Part shown: positions 17,774-27,777 of the stretch, piece by piece | Position numbering within the stretch: position 1 is the stretch's first letter | Layout: each line of letters opens with the position of its first letter | Source of the DNA: Provencibacterium sp. | GTDB lineage: Bacteria > Bacillota > Clostridia > Oscillospirales > Ruminococcaceae | DNA length: 64,000 nucleotides | Direction: 5' to 3' | Assembly (NCBI GenBank): GCA_022793895.1 | Contig: JAAWDS010000008.1 | Span: 1-64,000, forward strand | Made by a program: the position numbers and the translations under genes | Notes under the pieces: generated by a model | What the model was told of the DNA's origin: nothing | Database searches by the model: none | What the model saw: only the letters and a program-made list of their open reading frames with translations

Positions 17774-18697
17774 ATGTTGGTGCGGCCCGCGGCTTCTCGC
17801 AGCCGCTGGAAACGGCTGAAAAAGAATGGCGGGTATTATCTCATGCTGTTGCCCGCGCTGAGCTTGCTCATTGCCTTCAAATACCTGCCCATGTGGGGCA
17901 TTCAGATCGCTTTTCGGGATTTCAATATCTTTGAGGGGATTTCTTCGGGGAAATGGATTGGCTTTGCGCAGTTTGAAAGGCTTTTTCAATCGGAAGAATT
18001 TTATCAAATTCTGGCGAACACCTGCATCATCAGCGTTTATAAAATTCTGTTTCTGTTCCCCTTAGGGGTTTTCATTGCGCTGGTTTTAAACGAAATTCAA
18101 TCCAGCTTTTTGAAGCGGTTCACCCAAACGCTCGTTTATATCCCGCATTTCCTTTCCTGGGTGGTCATCTTCGGCCTGTTCACCTCGCTGCTCTCCTCCA
18201 ACGGGCTTTTAAACCGGCTGGCGGTGGCGCTGGGCGGGGAGGCGGTCAGCTACATGGTATCTCCTGCATGGTTCCGGACGATCCTGGTGGTAACAGCCGG
18301 CTGGAAGGAGTGCGGCTGGAACGCCATCGTCTTTATCGCCGCCATCGCCGGGATAGAACAGGAGATGTATGAGGCGGCAAGGATCGACGGCGCGGGCAGG
18401 CTGCGCCAGATCTGGAGCATTACCATCCCTTCGATCCTTCCCACCATTCTGCTGATGCTGATCCTGCGCATCGGGAGCCTGCTGACGGCCGGTACCGAGC
18501 AGATCCTAACGATGTATAGCCCGGTCGTCTACGATGTGGCGGACGTTATTGGAACCTATATCTACCGCGTTGGGCTGGGGAAGATGGAATACAGTTTCAC
18601 GACCGCCGTTGGGCTGTTTGAGTCTGCCGTTGGGTTCGGGTTGGTGGTCGCGGGAAACTATTTAAGCAGAAAATTTGCAGACAGCAGTATTTGGTAA
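17774..18697 (+). CDS. ABC transporter permease, LplB type
   Basis: 307 residues with six predicted transmembrane helices. The start KNGGYYLMLLPALSLLIAFKYLPMWGIQIAF is typical of LplB permeases, and the EAA loop that docks the ATPase is visible in YEAARIDGAGRLRQIWSITIPSI (about 197-219). It follows the binding-protein gene by 93 bases and precedes the second permease. The two permeases form the membrane pore for the ligand caught by the lipoprotein. Confidence 0.94.
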   Translation: MLVRPAASRSRWKRLKKNGGYYLMLLPALSLLIAFKYLPMWGIQIAFRDFNIFEGISSGKWIGFAQFERLFQSEEFYQILANTCIISVYKILFLFPLGVFIALVLNEIQSSFLKRFTQTLVYIPHFLSWVVIFGLFTSLLSSNGLLNRLAVALGGEAVSYMVSPAWFRTILVVTAGWKECGWNAIVFIAAIAGIEQEMYEAARIDGAGRLRQIWSITIPSILPTILLMLILRIGSLLTAGTEQILTMYSPVVYDVADVIGTYIYRVGLGKMEYSFTTAVGLFESAVGFGLVVAGNYLSRKFADSSIW

Positions 18698-18711
18698 GGG
18701 GGCGGCCGGAT

Positions 18712-19596
18712 TTGAAAAAACCTGGAAAAATGAAAAGGACGCCGCAGGATTGGGCGGTCGATATCGTGGCATACAGCCTGGCCGTCCTTATGATTCTTGT
18801 TACGGCCGTGCCGCTGATGAACGTTCTCTCAAAAGCGTTCAGCTCGGAGACGGCGCTGGTAGCCAACCAGATCACTGCTTACCCCATCGGCTTCCAGCTC
18901 GCAACGATGAAATATGTGCTGCAATCGGATCTCTTCCTGCGCTCTTTTGGCAATTCGATCTTTGTCACTTTGCTGGGATCGGCGCTGAACCTGGCCGTTA
19001 CCCTTTTAGCCGCCTATCCCTTGTCCAAGCGGACCTTGCTCTTTCAGAAGCCGCTGCTTATCCTCTTCGTGTTTACCATGTGGTTTAACGGAGGCATGAT
19101 TCCGACCTACCTGGTTATTAAGCAATTTAAGATGGTAAACAGCTTCTTGGCGCTCATTCTTCCGGGAGCAATCGGCGTTTACAACCTGCTCATTGTCAAA
19201 AACTATTTTGAAAGTCTGCCTGATGCGCTGGAGGAGAGCGCCCGCGTGGATGGGGCGGGAATCTTCACCACCTTTTTCCGGGTAGTCCTGCCGCTCTCCA
19301 AGCCGGTGATCGCTACCATTCTCCTGTTTGTTGCCGTTTCCTTCTGGAACGACTATTTCTCCCCCATGATCTACATCACCCGGACAAACTTAAAGACCCT
19401 GCCCGTCTACCTGCGGGATATGATCGTGGAAAGTCAGACCGATGTCACCCGCAGCGCGCTGGATGACCAGAATCTCATTCCGGAGGGCATCCGTTCGGCG
19501 ACCATTGTCGCCTCCACCCTCCCCATCCTTATCGTCTATCCGTTTTTACAGAAGCATTTTGTGAAGGGCGTCCTGATCGGCGCTGTGAAGGGGTGA
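18712..19596 (+). CDS. ABC transporter permease, YtcP type
   Basis: 294 residues with six predicted helices. The EAA loop is seen in EESARVDGAGIFTTFFRVVLPLS, and the N-terminal ILVTAVPLMNVLSKAFS matches the YtcP/CarB-type partner of LplB permeases. I chose a TTG at 18712, which has AAGGGGG nine bases upstream; the ATG at 18730 lacks a good site and the TTG at 18691 overlaps the preceding gene. The stop overlaps the next reading frame's first GTG. Confidence 0.9.
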   Translation: MKKPGKMKRTPQDWAVDIVAYSLAVLMILVTAVPLMNVLSKAFSSETALVANQITAYPIGFQLATMKYVLQSDLFLRSFGNSIFVTLLGSALNLAVTLLAAYPLSKRTLLFQKPLLILFVFTMWFNGGMIPTYLVIKQFKMVNSFLALILPGAIGVYNLLIVKNYFESLPDALEESARVDGAGIFTTFFRVVLPLSKPVIATILLFVAVSFWNDYFSPMIYITRTNLKTLPVYLRDMIVESQTDVTRSALDDQNLIPEGIRSATIVASTLPILIVYPFLQKHFVKGVLIGAVKG

Positions 19597-19601
19597 AAGA
19601 C

Positions 19602-20957
19602 ATGTTCCTTTTGAAAAGGGAGGTTCCGGAAGAAACCGGTTATGATCTTTTGGTGGCCGGAGGTGGGCCGGCCGGGTATTCGGCGGCAGTCAGCGCGGCG
19701 CGGCTGGGAGCGAAGGTGCTGCTTGCAGAAAGCTGCGGCTGCCTGGGCGGTATGGCCACGGGCGGCCTGGTAACCAGGCTGGACACCACCAGCGACGGCC
19801 GCCGGATGGTGGTGGGCGGCGTGATGCGGGAGGTGATTGAACAGCTCTACCGGCGCGGGATGATCGCGTCCTATTATCCCTTTTCCCGCTTCACCTGCGA
19901 GCAGGGGCGGTATACCCCCTTTGACCCGGAGGGCATGAAGCTGGTGCTGGATGCTCTTTGCCGGGAGGCGGGGGTGGAGGTGCGCTTTTTCACACGCGTC
20001 ATCGATGTGGATAGGAAGAGCCCCTCGGAGCTTGGCGGCGTCGTCCTCTCCAACGTCGAGGGCTACCGCTGCGTCCGCGCGCGCACCTATATCGATGCAA
20101 CCGGGGATGCCGTGCTCGCCCACCTGAGCGGCGCGGCCTGCTGGGAGGCGGGCACGCCGGAGTGTCCGGGCATCATGCCGCCCAACCTCTGCGCGATGTT
20201 CAGCGGCATCCCCTGGGATACGGTGGAGATGTCGGACAAGGATCCCGCCCTGCACCGGGAGATGCTGCAAAAAGCGCTGGCCGACGGCTTTTTCAGCCAG
20301 CCGGATCCGATGATTCCTGGGATTGCCCGCAACTGCGGAGAATCCGGCGGCATGAACGCAGGACATCTGTTTGGTACCGACGCTTTGAGCTGCCGCAGCT
20401 TATCCGAGGGGATGCGCAAGGGACGGCTACAGGTTCAGGAATATGCCGCCTATTACCGCAAATACCTGCCGGGCTTTGAAAATATCCGCCTGATGGCGAC
20501 GGGGAACCTGTTGGGAGTCCGGGAATCCCGAAGGGTGGCGGGCGAGGAGACGCTCACCTATGAGGACTACCAGAGCCGAAGAAAATTTAACAACCAGATT
20601 GGAATCTACTGCAAGGAAATCGATATCCATCCCTACAGCCTGTTGGATCGGGAGGCGTTTGAGAAGGAAAATCTGGGAAGGGGCGCGGAGGATTTCCTTC
20701 AGCCGGGGGAATCCTATGGCCTGCCCTATGGGATCCTGATACCCAAGGGCTTTCAAAATCTTTGGGTGGCCGGGAGATGCGCCTCCAGCGATCGGAAGGT
20801 AAACAGCGCCATCCGCGTGCAGCCGGCGGCGGCGGTACTGGGGCAGGCGGCCGGAAGCGCGGCCTATCTCGCTGCAAAGCGGGGATATGCGGCCGCGGAG
20901 CTGCCGGTGGACGAGCTGCGGGAACTGCTGCGGGCCCAAAATGCGGTGGTGGATTGA
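19602..20957 (+). CDS. FAD-dependent oxidoreductase
   Basis: 451 residues. The dinucleotide fold lies at the N-terminus: YDLLVAGGGPAGYSAAVSAA with GxGxxG, then LLAESCGCLGGMATGG, the hallmark of the FAD_oxidored group. A second FAD contact is in RTYIDATGDA and the C-terminal NLWVAGRCASSDRKVNSAIR. These enzymes are often in carbohydrate uptake clusters; the substrate is unknown. ATG 19602 has AAGGGG eight bases upstream; a GTG at 19593 overlaps the permease stop but is poorly spaced. It probably belongs to the ABC importer operon. Confidence 0.88.
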   Translation: MFLLKREVPEETGYDLLVAGGGPAGYSAAVSAARLGAKVLLAESCGCLGGMATGGLVTRLDTTSDGRRMVVGGVMREVIEQLYRRGMIASYYPFSRFTCEQGRYTPFDPEGMKLVLDALCREAGVEVRFFTRVIDVDRKSPSELGGVVLSNVEGYRCVRARTYIDATGDAVLAHLSGAACWEAGTPECPGIMPPNLCAMFSGIPWDTVEMSDKDPALHREMLQKALADGFFSQPDPMIPGIARNCGESGGMNAGHLFGTDALSCRSLSEGMRKGRLQVQEYAAYYRKYLPGFENIRLMATGNLLGVRESRRVAGEETLTYEDYQSRRKFNNQIGIYCKEIDIHPYSLLDREAFEKENLGRGAEDFLQPGESYGLPYGILIPKGFQNLWVAGRCASSDRKVNSAIRVQPAAAVLGQAAGSAAYLAAKRGYAAAELPVDELRELLRAQNAVVD

Positions 20958-21268
20958 AACACCGGGCGGGGAACCGGTCTCTCTTCAAACCGGAAAACGA
21001 TAGGCTTCCTTTTTCCGAAAGCGAGGGTCTGCGAAACGATAAACGGCATAAGTGGGGATGCCTGTACAACACGTTCATTTACAGATAAAATTGGGCTTCG
21101 GAGGAGTCGAAAACGTTTTTTCAGGGGAGGTGCTGCAAAGATATTGGAAGCCTCTAAGCCTCCGCACTCTATACCCTGCTCCTTTTTGCTGGACTTTCCG
21201 CCTGTAATGTGGGATAATGGGTTTATGAAATCCGGCAGTCCAGGCTGCACAGGGAAGGGACGGGAAGA
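20958..21268 (+). promoter_or_regulatory. Intergenic region before the TSUP permease gene
   Basis: 311 bases without a gene. A possible promoter is TGGACT (21190-21195), 17-base spacer, GATAAT (21213-21218), some 50 bases before the permease start. I see no clear terminator or riboswitch here. Confidence 0.35.
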
Positions 21269-22039
21269 ATGCCTTTTAAATTCATTGTTTGCTTTATTGC
21301 GGGGATCGGAGCGGGGCTTGGAACCGGGTTCGCCGGGATGAGCGCCGCCGCCGTTATCAGCCCGATGCTCATTGCATTTTTGGGATTTCCGGCCTATGAG
21401 GCGGTGGGCATCGCGCTGGCCAGCGATGTTCTGGCCAGCGCCGTTAGCGCCTACACCTATGGAAAAAACAAAAACCTGGATGTGAAAAACGGTCTGGTCA
21501 TGATGACGGCCGTGCTGCTGTTCACGCTGGTGGGCAGTTGGGTCTCCAGCCTGGTCCCCAACGGCACCATGGGGAGCTTCTCGGTCTTTATGACGATGCT
21601 GTTGGGCGTTAAATTCATCGTGAAGCCGGTGATGGCAACCAAGGAGGGGATGGCCTCTAAAGACCCCCAAAAGCGGTTTCTGCAAGCGGCGCTTTGCGGA
21701 ACGCTTATCGGCTTTATCTGCGGCTTTATCGGCGCGGGCGGCGGCATGATGATGCTGCTCATCCTGACCTCGGTGCTCGGCTATGAGCTCAAAACAGCAG
21801 TGGGCACGAGCGTTTTCATCATGGCCTTCACCGCCTTTACCGGTGCGGCCGGACATTTTGCCATTGCGGGACCTCCGGATATGGCGAGCCTTCTCTTCTG
21901 TGTATTTTCCACCCTGCTTTGGGCCAGGGTTGCGGCGCGGTTTGCCAATCAGGCGGATGCGAAAACGCTGAACCGGGCGACCGGCGTGATCCTGCTGCTG
22001 CTGGGCCTCTCCATCTTTATTGTGAGCTTGTTTCAGTAG
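21269..22039 (+). CDS. TSUP (TauE/SafE) family membrane permease
   Basis: 256 residues, about eight hydrophobic helices in two related halves: GIGAGLGTGFAGMSAAAVISP near the N-terminus and GFICGFIGAGGGMMMLLILT in the second half, the repeated signature of TauE/SafE proteins. Members move sulfite, sulfoacetate or other small organic anions out of, or into, the cell. The ATG has GGGAAGGG-type sequence upstream. Its place after an ABC importer and an oxidoreductase suggests it exports a product of the imported compound, but this is inference. Confidence 0.9.
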   Translation: MPFKFIVCFIAGIGAGLGTGFAGMSAAAVISPMLIAFLGFPAYEAVGIALASDVLASAVSAYTYGKNKNLDVKNGLVMMTAVLLFTLVGSWVSSLVPNGTMGSFSVFMTMLLGVKFIVKPVMATKEGMASKDPQKRFLQAALCGTLIGFICGFIGAGGGMMMLLILTSVLGYELKTAVGTSVFIMAFTAFTGAAGHFAIAGPPDMASLLFCVFSTLLWARVAARFANQADAKTLNRATGVILLLLGLSIFIVSLFQ

Positions 22040-22082
22040 CTCTGGCATGGGCAGGGCGGAAGGGAAAGGAAGGGGAATCTTG

Positions 22083-23063
22083 ATGACAAAACGTGAACGC
22101 ATGTTGAATCTGTTGGCCGGGAAGCCGGTTGACCGCACGCCTACCGGCTTCTGGCTGCATTTTCCGCCGGAATGCGGGCATGGGGAGGCGGCTGTGCGCG
22201 CCCATGCGGACTTTATGAAGGCCACCGATACCGATATCCTGAAAATCATGAATGAAAATCTGCTGTATGGCGGCAGCCCGATTGACCGGTTGCAGGATTT
22301 GGGAAAATACCGCCGCTTCACCCGCAAGGATCCGCTCTTTCAGGATCAGATGGAGATTATCCGGCGGGTGGTGGATGCCGGCCGGGGCGAGGCGCTCTCG
22401 CTCGCAACGGTGCATGGCCTCATAGCCTCCGCCTTCCATGCGACTGGCTACGAGGGCTATTATTCCCAAAAGGGCTATGCGCTGACGCTCTTTTGCCGCG
22501 AGCGGCCGCAGCAGATGAAGGACGCCTTTAAAATGGTGGCCGAAAGCCTGGCGGAGCTGGTGGATTGCTCGCTGGAGGCAGGAGCGGACGGAATCTTCTA
22601 TGCGGCGCTCGGCGGGGAGCGCCACCTGTTTACCGATGAGGAATTTGCCGAATTTGTCGCCCCGGTGGAGAAGGAGCTTTATGGTTACATCCAGTCCCGC
22701 ACCGCCTTTAACGTCCTGCATATCTGCAAGGGCAACATTGCGCTGGAGCGCTATCAGGATTACCGCCCCAAGATTGTCAACTGGGCGGTATATGAAAACG
22801 GCGTTTCTCTGCGCGAAGGGGCGGAGCGCTATTTCCCTGGAAGCATCCTCTTAGGCGGCTATGACGACCGCAGCGGCGTTCTGGTGGATGGCACAGAGGA
22901 GCAGATCGCGGCCCGCTGCCGGGAGCTGCTCCAGGAAACCGAGGGACTCCCCTTTATTCTGGGCGCAGATTGCACGCTGCCGACTGAAATCGCTTATGAG
23001 CGCATTCATCAGGTGGTCCGTTCGGTGGAACGGCTGGCAGAGGAAAGCGTCCTTTCCCGGTAA
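22083..23063 (+). CDS. Uroporphyrinogen decarboxylase-family protein (methyltransferase-like)
   Basis: 326 residues. The start MTKRERMLNLLAGKPVDRTP is the usual opening of UroD-family proteins, and the barrel continues with CSLEAGADGIFYAALGG, NVLHICKG and PFILGADCTLPTEIAYERI at the end. In anaerobes most such paralogues are corrinoid- or substrate-specific methyltransferases or unknown enzymes rather than heme enzymes; NVLHICKG carries His and Cys that could bind zinc as in MtaA-type proteins. ATG 22083 follows AAAGGAAGGGG. It is last in the plus-strand group before the V-ATPase terminator. Confidence 0.85.
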   Translation: MTKRERMLNLLAGKPVDRTPTGFWLHFPPECGHGEAAVRAHADFMKATDTDILKIMNENLLYGGSPIDRLQDLGKYRRFTRKDPLFQDQMEIIRRVVDAGRGEALSLATVHGLIASAFHATGYEGYYSQKGYALTLFCRERPQQMKDAFKMVAESLAELVDCSLEAGADGIFYAALGGERHLFTDEEFAEFVAPVEKELYGYIQSRTAFNVLHICKGNIALERYQDYRPKIVNWAVYENGVSLREGAERYFPGSILLGGYDDRSGVLVDGTEEQIAARCRELLQETEGLPFILGADCTLPTEIAYERIHQVVRSVERLAEESVLSR

Positions 23064-23065
23064 AA

Positions 23066-23222
23066 TCAGAAGGGCGCGTTGCAAAATAGAGAAGAAACCT
23101 CCGGCCGAGCCGATCCTCCGGCTTGCAGAAACCAGAAAAAGCTGCGGTTTCGCGCCTTATGGCGCGAAATTTGGGGCGTCGTCTTCGCCCCAAAAGCCGC
23201 TTTTTCAGAAGGGCGCGTTGCA
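23066..23222. repeat. 18-base direct repeats enclosing stacked hairpins
   Basis: TCAGAAGGGCGCGTTGCA occurs at 23066-23083 and again at 23205-23222. Between them are a 9-bp hairpin with TTTCGCGCC/GGCGCGAAA, a GGGGCG/CGCCCC hairpin, and GAAAAAGC/GCTTTTTC as outer arms. The second copy forms one arm of the terminator below. It looks like a small interspersed structured element between two convergent operons. Confidence 0.6.
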
Positions 23223-23249
23223 GAATAAAATTCTGCAACGCGCCCTTTT
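23209..23249. terminator. Terminator between the UroD-type gene and the V-ATPase operon
   Basis: A perfect 17-bp stem (23209-23225 with 23231-23247), loop TAAAA, with T-rich sequence following on both strands. It serves the two convergent units and overlaps the end of the subunit D gene edge. Confidence 0.85.
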
Positions 23250-23873
23250 CTATCGCGCTTCTTTATTCGCCTTCTGGCGCTTGATGACCTTCATGCGCGA
23301 GAACTCCTCCCGTTCCTTCTCTTCAAGCGCGTCGGTAATAAAGCGGGCGGTTTCGGTTAGATTGGGAATCATGATGTTTTGCAGAGCGTTTGCGCGTTTC
23401 TGGGTTTTGGCAATGGCGTTCGCCAAGCGGTAAACGCCGTTTTCCACTTCGGCGAGCTTGGCGGCCATCTGTTTAGCCTCATGAAAGCAGAAGAGCGCAT
23501 AGTCCAGCTTGGAGTTGGTCTGGGTAAAGCCGTAGCTCAGGCGGGGAAGGCTCCCATCGGTTTCCACCGTTGGGATCTCCACCCCCATCACGCTCTTATA
23601 GCCGATGGAAACGCTGTTGTCAACCGGTACGCCCTCGGCAGCATCCTCGATAACGCCGAGGGTGATGTTGGCCTGCTCCAGCGCCTTATAGGCGCGCTCA
23701 AAGGTCTCGGCTATCTCCTGCTTGAGCCGCTTGGCGTCGTCCACCTTGAGCATGAGCTCGCGCACCAGGATATTCCGCTTGCGATCCAACAGATCAAAAC
23801 CCAGCGTACTCAGATCCAGGGATTTCTTCGCCGCTATCAGGTTGCCTTTGGTTGGGAACACCTGCCCTTGCAC
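23250..23873 (-). CDS. atpD: V-type ATP synthase subunit D
   Basis: 207 residues. QVFPTKGNLIAAKKSLDLSTLGFDLLDRKRNIL is the N-terminal helix of the central stalk subunit D, and the C-terminal helix (NAIAKTQKRANALQNIMIP) completes the long antiparallel coiled coil that turns inside the A3B3 head. GTG start (23873) with a GGGGG-rich site upstream. It is last in the operon and ends at the shared terminator. By convention the D subunit symbol in V-type operons is atpD (ntpD). Confidence 0.96.
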   Translation of the reverse strand: MQGQVFPTKGNLIAAKKSLDLSTLGFDLLDRKRNILVRELMLKVDDAKRLKQEIAETFERAYKALEQANITLGVIEDAAEGVPVDNSVSIGYKSVMGVEIPTVETDGSLPRLSYGFTQTNSKLDYALFCFHEAKQMAAKLAEVENGVYRLANAIAKTQKRANALQNIMIPNLTETARFITDALEEKEREEFSRMKVIKRQKANKEAR

Positions 23874-23906
23874 GTTCCCCGCCCCCTTTCCGATTTTCCG
23901 CCGGTC

Positions 23907-25328
23907 TTAGGCGCTTTCCAGCAGGCTCCTTGCGCCCGCCTCGTCGTAGTACTGTTCGATCCATTTGTTGTCGATGCGGTCCAGCGCGTTTTTCGGCAGC
24001 AGCGAGAGCAGCTTCCAGCCCAGTGAGAGCGTTTGCTCAATGGTGCGGTTTTCGCTGAAATCCTGGTTGATGAAGTGCTTCTCAAACATCCGGCCGTATT
24101 CCAGGTATTTCCGGTCCATCTCGGAGAGCTCCTCCTCGCCGATAACCGAGGCCAGCGCGCGCGCGTCCTGCACATTGGCATAGCTTGCGAAGAGCTGGTT
24201 GGCTACGTCGGAATGGTCCGCGCGTGTATAGCCTTCGCCGATGCCGTCCTTCATCAAGCGCGAGAGGGAGGGGAGCACCGCCACCGGCGGATAGATCCCC
24301 GTTTGGTCGAGGCCGCGGTCCAGCACGATCTGTCCTTCGGTAATGTAGCCGGTCAGGTCGGGCACGGGGTGGGTGATGTCGTCGTTCGGCATGGTGAGAA
24401 TGGGAATCTGCGTCACTGATCCGCTGCACCCTTCGATGATGCCGGCGCGCTCATAGAGCGATGCCAGGTCGGAATAGAGATAACCGGGGTAGCCCTTCCG
24501 GCCGGGGATCTCCCCCTTGGAGGATGAGAACTCGCGCAGCGCTTCGCAATAGGCGGTGATATCGGTCATGACTACTAGGATGTGCATGTTGTGCTCAAAC
24601 GCGAGATACTCCGCCGCCGTCAAGGCGCACTTTGGCGTGAGAACGCGCTCAATGATCGGATCGTTCGACAGGTTTAAAAACATGACTACCCGGTCCATAA
24701 CGCCCGCCTGTTCGAAGGAGCGCCGGAAGTAGTCGGCCACGTCATTTTTAACGCCCATGGCGGCGAAAACGATGCCGAAGTTTTCCGCCTGCCCCTCTTC
24801 CTCGCCGCCTTCGCTGGCCAGGCCCGCCTGCTTCACGATCTGCACCGCCAGCTTGTTGTGCTGCATGCCCGATCCGGAGAAGATGGGGAGCTTTTGGCCG
24901 CGGATGAGAGTCATCAGGCAATCGATCGAGGAAATGCCGGTTTTGATGTAGTTGCGCGGATAAACGCGGGAGACGGGGTTGATGGGGGAGCCGTTCACAT
25001 CGGCATAGCGTTCGGCATAGACCTCCCCCAGCCCGTCAATCGGCTTGCCGGAGCCGTTAAAGACCCGGCCGAGCACCTCGTAGGAGAGCGGTATCTGCAT
25101 AGGCCGGCCCATCAACTTGGTCTTGGTGTTTTGCAGCGAGAGGCCGCTTGTCCCCTCGAAAACCTGGATGACCACCCGTTCGCCATCGATCTGGACGACC
25201 CGGCCGAGGCGGGTGCTCCCATCGGCGAGCGTGAGCGAAACCATCTCCTCATAGGAGACCTTCGGCACATGGTCCAGCACCACCAGCGGACCATTGATGC
25301 TGTTGAGCCCTATATATTCCAGTCCCAA
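23907..25328 (-). CDS. atpB: V-type ATP synthase subunit B
   Basis: 473 residues, the regular non-catalytic B subunit. N-terminal beta barrel ([25 protein letters not shown]), then the nucleotide-fold domain with [15 protein letters not shown] in place of a Walker A, and [31 protein letters not shown]. It alternates with subunit A in the hexameric head. The TTG start (25328) has AAGGAGGG upstream. It follows atpA by 29 bases. Confidence 0.97.
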   Translation of the reverse strand: MGLEYIGLNSINGPLVVLDHVPKVSYEEMVSLTLADGSTRLGRVVQIDGERVVIQVFEGTSGLSLQNTKTKLMGRPMQIPLSYEVLGRVFNGSGKPIDGLGEVYAERYADVNGSPINPVSRVYPRNYIKTGISSIDCLMTLIRGQKLPIFSGSGMQHNKLAVQIVKQAGLASEGGEEEGQAENFGIVFAAMGVKNDVADYFRRSFEQAGVMDRVVMFLNLSNDPIIERVLTPKCALTAAEYLAFEHNMHILVVMTDITAYCEALREFSSSKGEIPGRKGYPGYLYSDLASLYERAGIIEGCSGSVTQIPILTMPNDDITHPVPDLTGYITEGQIVLDRGLDQTGIYPPVAVLPSLSRLMKDGIGEGYTRADHSDVANQLFASYANVQDARALASVIGEEELSEMDRKYLEYGRMFEKHFINQDFSENRTIEQTLSLGWKLLSLLPKNALDRIDNKWIEQYYDEAGARSLLESA

Positions 25329-25357
25329 ATAGGAACCCTCCTTTCCTGTCAGGCAGC

Positions 25358-27109
25358 CTAGCTGCTGATTTTGGCAAGCGCCTCGTCGATATCCTGGTAA
25401 TACTGGTCAAACAGTTCCGGCCGGTCGTTGGGGATATCATATTTCATCTTGATGAGCTTATCCGCCAGGCCGGTTTCAGAGATCACCGAGAGGGGAACCC
25501 CCATCTGCACCAGGGCGGCCGCCTTGTGGTGAAGGTGCAGGATACAGCGCATCATCTGCATCTGCTTATTTAAGGGAACATAGGTATCGTCCGCATGGAA
25601 GGCGTTTTGCTGCAAGAAGCCGACGCGCACCACCCGCGCCATTTCCATCGTCAGCTTTTGGTCGTCCGGGAGCACATCCTCGCCGATGAGCTTGACGATA
25701 TCCATCAGCCGGCTTTCCTCGCTAAGAAGGTTGGAGATCTCCTGGCGGTATTTGAGAAATTTCCTTCCCACGTTGTTTTTATACCAGCCTTCGAGCTCCT
25801 CGATGTATTCGCTGTAGCTGTTGTTCCAGTTGATGGCCGGGTAATGGCGGGAATAGGCCAGCGACTTATCCAGCGCCCAGAAGCAGCGCACAAACCGCTT
25901 GGTATTCTGCGTCACTGGCTCGGAGAAATCAGCCCCCTGCGGGGAGACGGCCCCGATGATCGAGACCGACCCATATTCGCCGCAAAGCGTCTGCATATAG
26001 CCGGCGCGCTCATAGAACTGGGAGATGCGGCTGGGGAGGTAGGCGGGGAAACCTTCCTCGGCGGGCATCTCCTCCAGGCGGCCGGAGATCTCGCGCAGCG
26101 CTTCGGCCCAGCGGGAGGTGGAGTCAGCCATGATCGCAACATGGTAGCCCATGTCCCGGTAATATTCCGCAATGGTAATACCGGTATAAATGGAGGCTTC
26201 GCGCGCGGCCACCGGCATGTTGGAGGTGTTGGCGATGAGCACGGTGCGCGCCGTCAGCGGCTGGCCGCTCTTCGGGTCGATGAGCTCGCCGAACTCTTCG
26301 AGCACCTGGGTCATCTCGTTGCCGCGCTCGCCGCAGCCGATATAAACGATGATATCCGCATCGCACCATTTGGCTAACTGGTGCTGGGTCATCGTTTTCC
26401 CGGTCCCGAACCCGCCGGGGATGGCGGCCGTTCCCCCCTTGGCGATGGGGAACATGGTGTCTACAATCCGCTGCCCGGTCAACAGCGGCATGCTGATGGG
26501 CAGACGCCCGCGCACCGGCCGGGGATCGCGGATCGGCCAGCGCTGCATCAAAGAAAGGGAATGCTCCTTCCCGTTCCCGTCGCGCAGCGTCACCAGCGGA
26601 TCGAGAATGGTGTAATCCCCGTCTGCGGCGACCGAGACCACCTCGCCGGAGAGCTGGGGCGGCACCATGGCCCGATGCTCGATGAGGGCGGTTTCCTGAG
26701 TCGTGGCGAAAACGGCGCCGGGCTGGAGGGTATCCCCCGGCCGGACGGTGATTTTCACCGGCCATTTCCGTTCCTCATCCAGCGAGGGGACGCTGGTCCC
26801 GGCGGCGATAAAAGCGCCGGACTGTTCCTCCATCGCCCGCAGCGGACGGCCGATTCCATCAAAGATATTTTGCAGCATTCCGGGGCCGAGCGCCGCGCTG
26901 ACCGGCGCGCCGGAGGGATAAACCGGTTCGCCGGGAGAGAGGGAGGTGGTGTTTTCATAAACCTGAATGGTGGTTTTCTCATCGTCCATCGAAATGACCT
27001 CGCCGGTGAGGCGCCGCTCGCCGACATAGACCATTTCGAGCATCGAGAAATCCCGCGTGCCTCTCACCGTTACGACCGGACCGTTGATCGAATAGAGTAC
27101 ATTGTCCAT
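25358..27109 (-). CDS. atpA: V-type ATP synthase subunit A (catalytic)
   Basis: 583 residues, standard length. The Walker A motif is in [12 protein letters not shown] (about 230-241), the catalytic acidic residue region in GCGERGNEM, and the Walker B-type part in [35 protein letters not shown]. The non-homologous insert of A subunits is present between about 115 and 190. It hydrolyses or makes ATP in the soluble head. ATG start, 21 bases after the subunit E stop. Confidence 0.97.
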   Translation of the reverse strand: MDNVLYSINGPVVTVRGTRDFSMLEMVYVGERRLTGEVISMDDEKTTIQVYENTTSLSPGEPVYPSGAPVSAALGPGMLQNIFDGIGRPLRAMEEQSGAFIAAGTSVPSLDEERKWPVKITVRPGDTLQPGAVFATTQETALIEHRAMVPPQLSGEVVSVAADGDYTILDPLVTLRDGNGKEHSLSLMQRWPIRDPRPVRGRLPISMPLLTGQRIVDTMFPIAKGGTAAIPGGFGTGKTMTQHQLAKWCDADIIVYIGCGERGNEMTQVLEEFGELIDPKSGQPLTARTVLIANTSNMPVAAREASIYTGITIAEYYRDMGYHVAIMADSTSRWAEALREISGRLEEMPAEEGFPAYLPSRISQFYERAGYMQTLCGEYGSVSIIGAVSPQGADFSEPVTQNTKRFVRCFWALDKSLAYSRHYPAINWNNSYSEYIEELEGWYKNNVGRKFLKYRQEISNLLSEESRLMDIVKLIGEDVLPDDQKLTMEMARVVRVGFLQQNAFHADDTYVPLNKQMQMMRCILHLHHKAAALVQMGVPLSVISETGLADKLIKMKYDIPNDRPELFDQYYQDIDEALAKISS

Positions 27110-27130
27110 CCTCTTTTCATCCTTTCCAGT

Positions 27131-27730
27131 CTAAAATTGGGTGATGCGCAGCCCGGAATGGGAATAGAACCATTCCCGCTGCTCGGCCAGGATATTATCC
27201 AGCGTTTCGTTCAAGATAAACGCCTTCCCATGCTTTTCTGCGGTGAAGCCGCCGAGAAGGATGGACGCGCTGGCTTTTACCTCCGCATCGGGAACCACCG
27301 AGCGGAAAACGTCCGCATATTTCAGATCGCGCTCACGGACCGAAACCACCGGCTTTTGCAGGCGGTAGCTTTCGGCCGCTTCGGTAAATTTGCGGCGGAG
27401 GAAGGCGGGATAATCCTCGCTTTCGGCAAAGGCTAAGAGCTGGCTCTTCACCTCGTCGAAGATGAGCCCTACGTATTCATCGCGCTTTAAGAGCAGCTCC
27501 CGGCGCAGGTCGGCGACCGCGTGGGAACGCTCGGTGGTATAGTGCAGCTTAATTTTGGCGGTCGATTTTTGAATGTAGCGGTAGCCGTCGGAGACGATTT
27601 CATCCTCGATCTCCCGGAGCTGATCCTGGCGGTACCGTTCAATATCCTTGTCGATCTGCGCGATCTGCTGTTCCAGCTCCCGCTGGATGGATTTTTTAAA
27701 CTCCAGTAGCTTTTCCTGATTGGAAAGCAA
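27131..27730 (-). CDS. atpE: V-type ATP synthase subunit E
   Basis: 199 residues. A long charged N-terminal helix (SNQEKLLEFKKSIQRELEQQ and on to about 95) and a small globular C-terminal domain are the pattern of the peripheral stalk subunit E, which pairs with subunit G/H. TTG start at 27730 with a GGGGG site. It lies between subunits F and A. Confidence 0.88.
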   Translation of the reverse strand: MLSNQEKLLEFKKSIQRELEQQIAQIDKDIERYRQDQLREIEDEIVSDGYRYIQKSTAKIKLHYTTERSHAVADLRRELLLKRDEYVGLIFDEVKSQLLAFAESEDYPAFLRRKFTEAAESYRLQKPVVSVRERDLKYADVFRSVVPDAEVKASASILLGGFTAEKHGKAFILNETLDNILAEQREWFYSHSGLRITQF

Positions 27731-27777
27731 GTCCGTTTGCCCCCTTTAGCACCAGGGCTGGCCGCCCCTTGGATGAT

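Noticed and set aside
20864..22327. 487-residue antisense open frame over the TSUP gene
   Set aside because: Low-complexity, basic composition typical of a shadow; the plus strand has a clear TSUP protein.
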